Assembly: GCF_963576545.1 (NCBI RefSeq)
Contig: NW_026870468.1
Coordinates: forward strand, 248,001-312,000
Reading direction: 5' to 3'
Source of the DNA: Limanda limanda
Taxonomy: Eukaryota; Chordata; Actinopteri; Pleuronectiformes; Pleuronectidae
DNA length: 64,000 bases
Numbering within the stretch: the first letter of the stretch is position 1; each line of letters begins with the position of its first letter. The notes beneath the pieces were generated by a model. It had not been told where the DNA came from and made no database searches. It was given only the letters and a program-made list of their open reading frames with translations. Made by a program: the position numbers and the translations under genes. Below, piece by piece: positions 63,701 through 64,000 of the stretch.

Positions 63701-64000
63701 GGGTTAGGGATGAAAGCACATAGGAGAAAGAGATATTCTTGAATAACTTTTTTTGTGAAGGTCGGAGAGACTTGCAAGTATCCTCTACCCCCACTAAATG
63801 GGGTAGCGCGCATCGATCGGTACCATCCTTGAGCTTCTCCGACTTTCGGAAGGGTTAGGGTTAGGGTTAGGGATGAAAGCACATAGGAGAAAGAGATATT
63901 CTTGAATAACTTTTTTTGTGAAGGTCGGACAGACTTGGAAAGTGGTTGCATCTGGACTAATTTGGGTCCTGCAGATCGATTGGTACCATCCCCGAGCTTG
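60733..64000 (+). repeat. 801-bp pentamer higher-order repeat, four copies plus a partial
   Basis: B monomers start at 60,733, 61,534, 62,335, 63,136 and 63,937, exactly 801 bp apart. Copies 1, 3 and 4 are B A A(157) A A. Copy 2 is B A(157) A A A, so one A has moved although the length is unchanged. The GTATCCTC variant (GG to CC) occurs at 62,016, 62,980 and 63,781. GGACAGAC occurs only at 63,129 and 63,930. The array runs off the right edge inside a B with CTGCAG. Confidence 0.93.

Larger units (their letters stand above)
1..64000 (+). repeat. Composite A/B satellite array with embedded TTAGGG repeats
   Basis: The whole window is head-to-tail monomers with no inversion and no foreign sequence. 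Two monomer kinds alternate in irregular but recurring patterns: A (163 bp, or 157 bp with one TTAGGG fewer) and B (155 bp). By hand I place 275 A units (38 of them 157 bp) and 126 B units (124 complete). Five monomers have small indels (161, 161, 162, 154 and 164 bp). These numbers sum exactly to 64,000. Nearly every monomer carries ATCGAT, and all B and many A monomers carry GGTACC, so restriction ladders are expected. The pattern is that of a eukaryotic satellite. The TTAGGG content and constant orientation suggest a subtelomeric or interstitial-telomeric location, which is inference. No centromere-specific signal was recognised. Confidence 0.97.

Noticed and set aside
168..63951. Nearly 200 open reading frames of 60-328 codons on the minus strand, apparently a repeat-protein family
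   Set aside because: They overlap in different frames, restart at every monomer, and end at a variant stop in A. Their sequence is the satellite itself, including translated CCCTAA. Indels of 1-2 bp are tolerated, and 163- and 157-bp units change frame freely. Nothing suggests selection for protein.
1..64000. True chromosome-end telomere
   Set aside because: TTAGGG never occurs in runs of more than three and is always embedded in a 163- or 157-bp monomer. A terminal telomere would be a long uninterrupted run.
1..64000. CRISPR array
   Set aside because: Units are far longer than CRISPR repeats, there are no unique spacers, and no cas genes are present.
1..64000. Bacterial or phage repeat region
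   Set aside because: A 64-kb array of ~160-bp monomers with TTAGGG tracts and layered higher-order repeats is typical of eukaryotic satellites. No ribosome binding sites, operons or phage genes are present.

Overview
The whole 64-kb window is one uninterrupted tandem-repeat (satellite) array. I found no gene, transposon, RNA gene or unique sequence in it. It is built from about 401 head-to-tail monomers of two related kinds. Monomer A is normally 163 bp and carries GGG(TTAGGG)3 in its middle. Monomer B is 155 bp and has no telomeric motif. My hand count is 275 A units, of which 38 are a 157-bp form with one TTAGGG fewer, and 126 B units, the two at the window edges being partial. These counts and the five indel-bearing monomers add up exactly to 64,000 bases. 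That gives roughly 785 TTAGGG copies, all with the G-rich strand on +.

The organism is almost certainly a eukaryote with TTAGGG telomeres, as in vertebrates, many filamentous fungi and a number of protists. A subtelomeric or heterochromatic satellite is the natural reading. The G-strand orientation would place the chromosome end to the right, if the array has kept its original polarity. Monomer lengths of 155-163 bp are close to a short nucleosome repeat length. Nothing here identifies a species.

Layout: 1-6,208 is a 3,840-bp higher-order repeat (HOR) present about 1.6 times. 6,209-8,457 is two copies of a 1,125-bp heptamer (BABAAAA). 8,924-11,159 holds the first copy of a recurring 1,276-bp octamer. 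11,160-15,158 is a near copy of the 3.2-5.9 kb region, expanded by a 1,282-bp duplication. 15,159-16,937 has a run of ten A units. 16,938-34,225 is a nearly perfect 8,485-bp tandem duplication. 34,226-36,788 is a mixed stretch. 36,789-44,136 holds 3,192-bp and 1,918-bp HORs. 44,137-46,054 is the rest of an octamer plus BAA trimers. 46,055-58,812 is a 3,349-bp HOR in about 3.4 copies with an internal 1,274-bp duplication. 58,813-60,732 is another octamer context. 60,733-64,000 is an 801-bp pentamer HOR running off the right edge.

The many open reading frames all lie on the minus strand and are by-products of the repeat: A+B is 318 bp, a multiple of three, and a single A/G variant in monomer A opens or closes the frame. 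The main points of interest are a telomeric quadruplex-type element built into a satellite monomer, a 44-bp segment identical in A and B although the rest has diverged, variants that switch a hairpin and follow position relative to B, and a clear nested record of recent unequal exchange.
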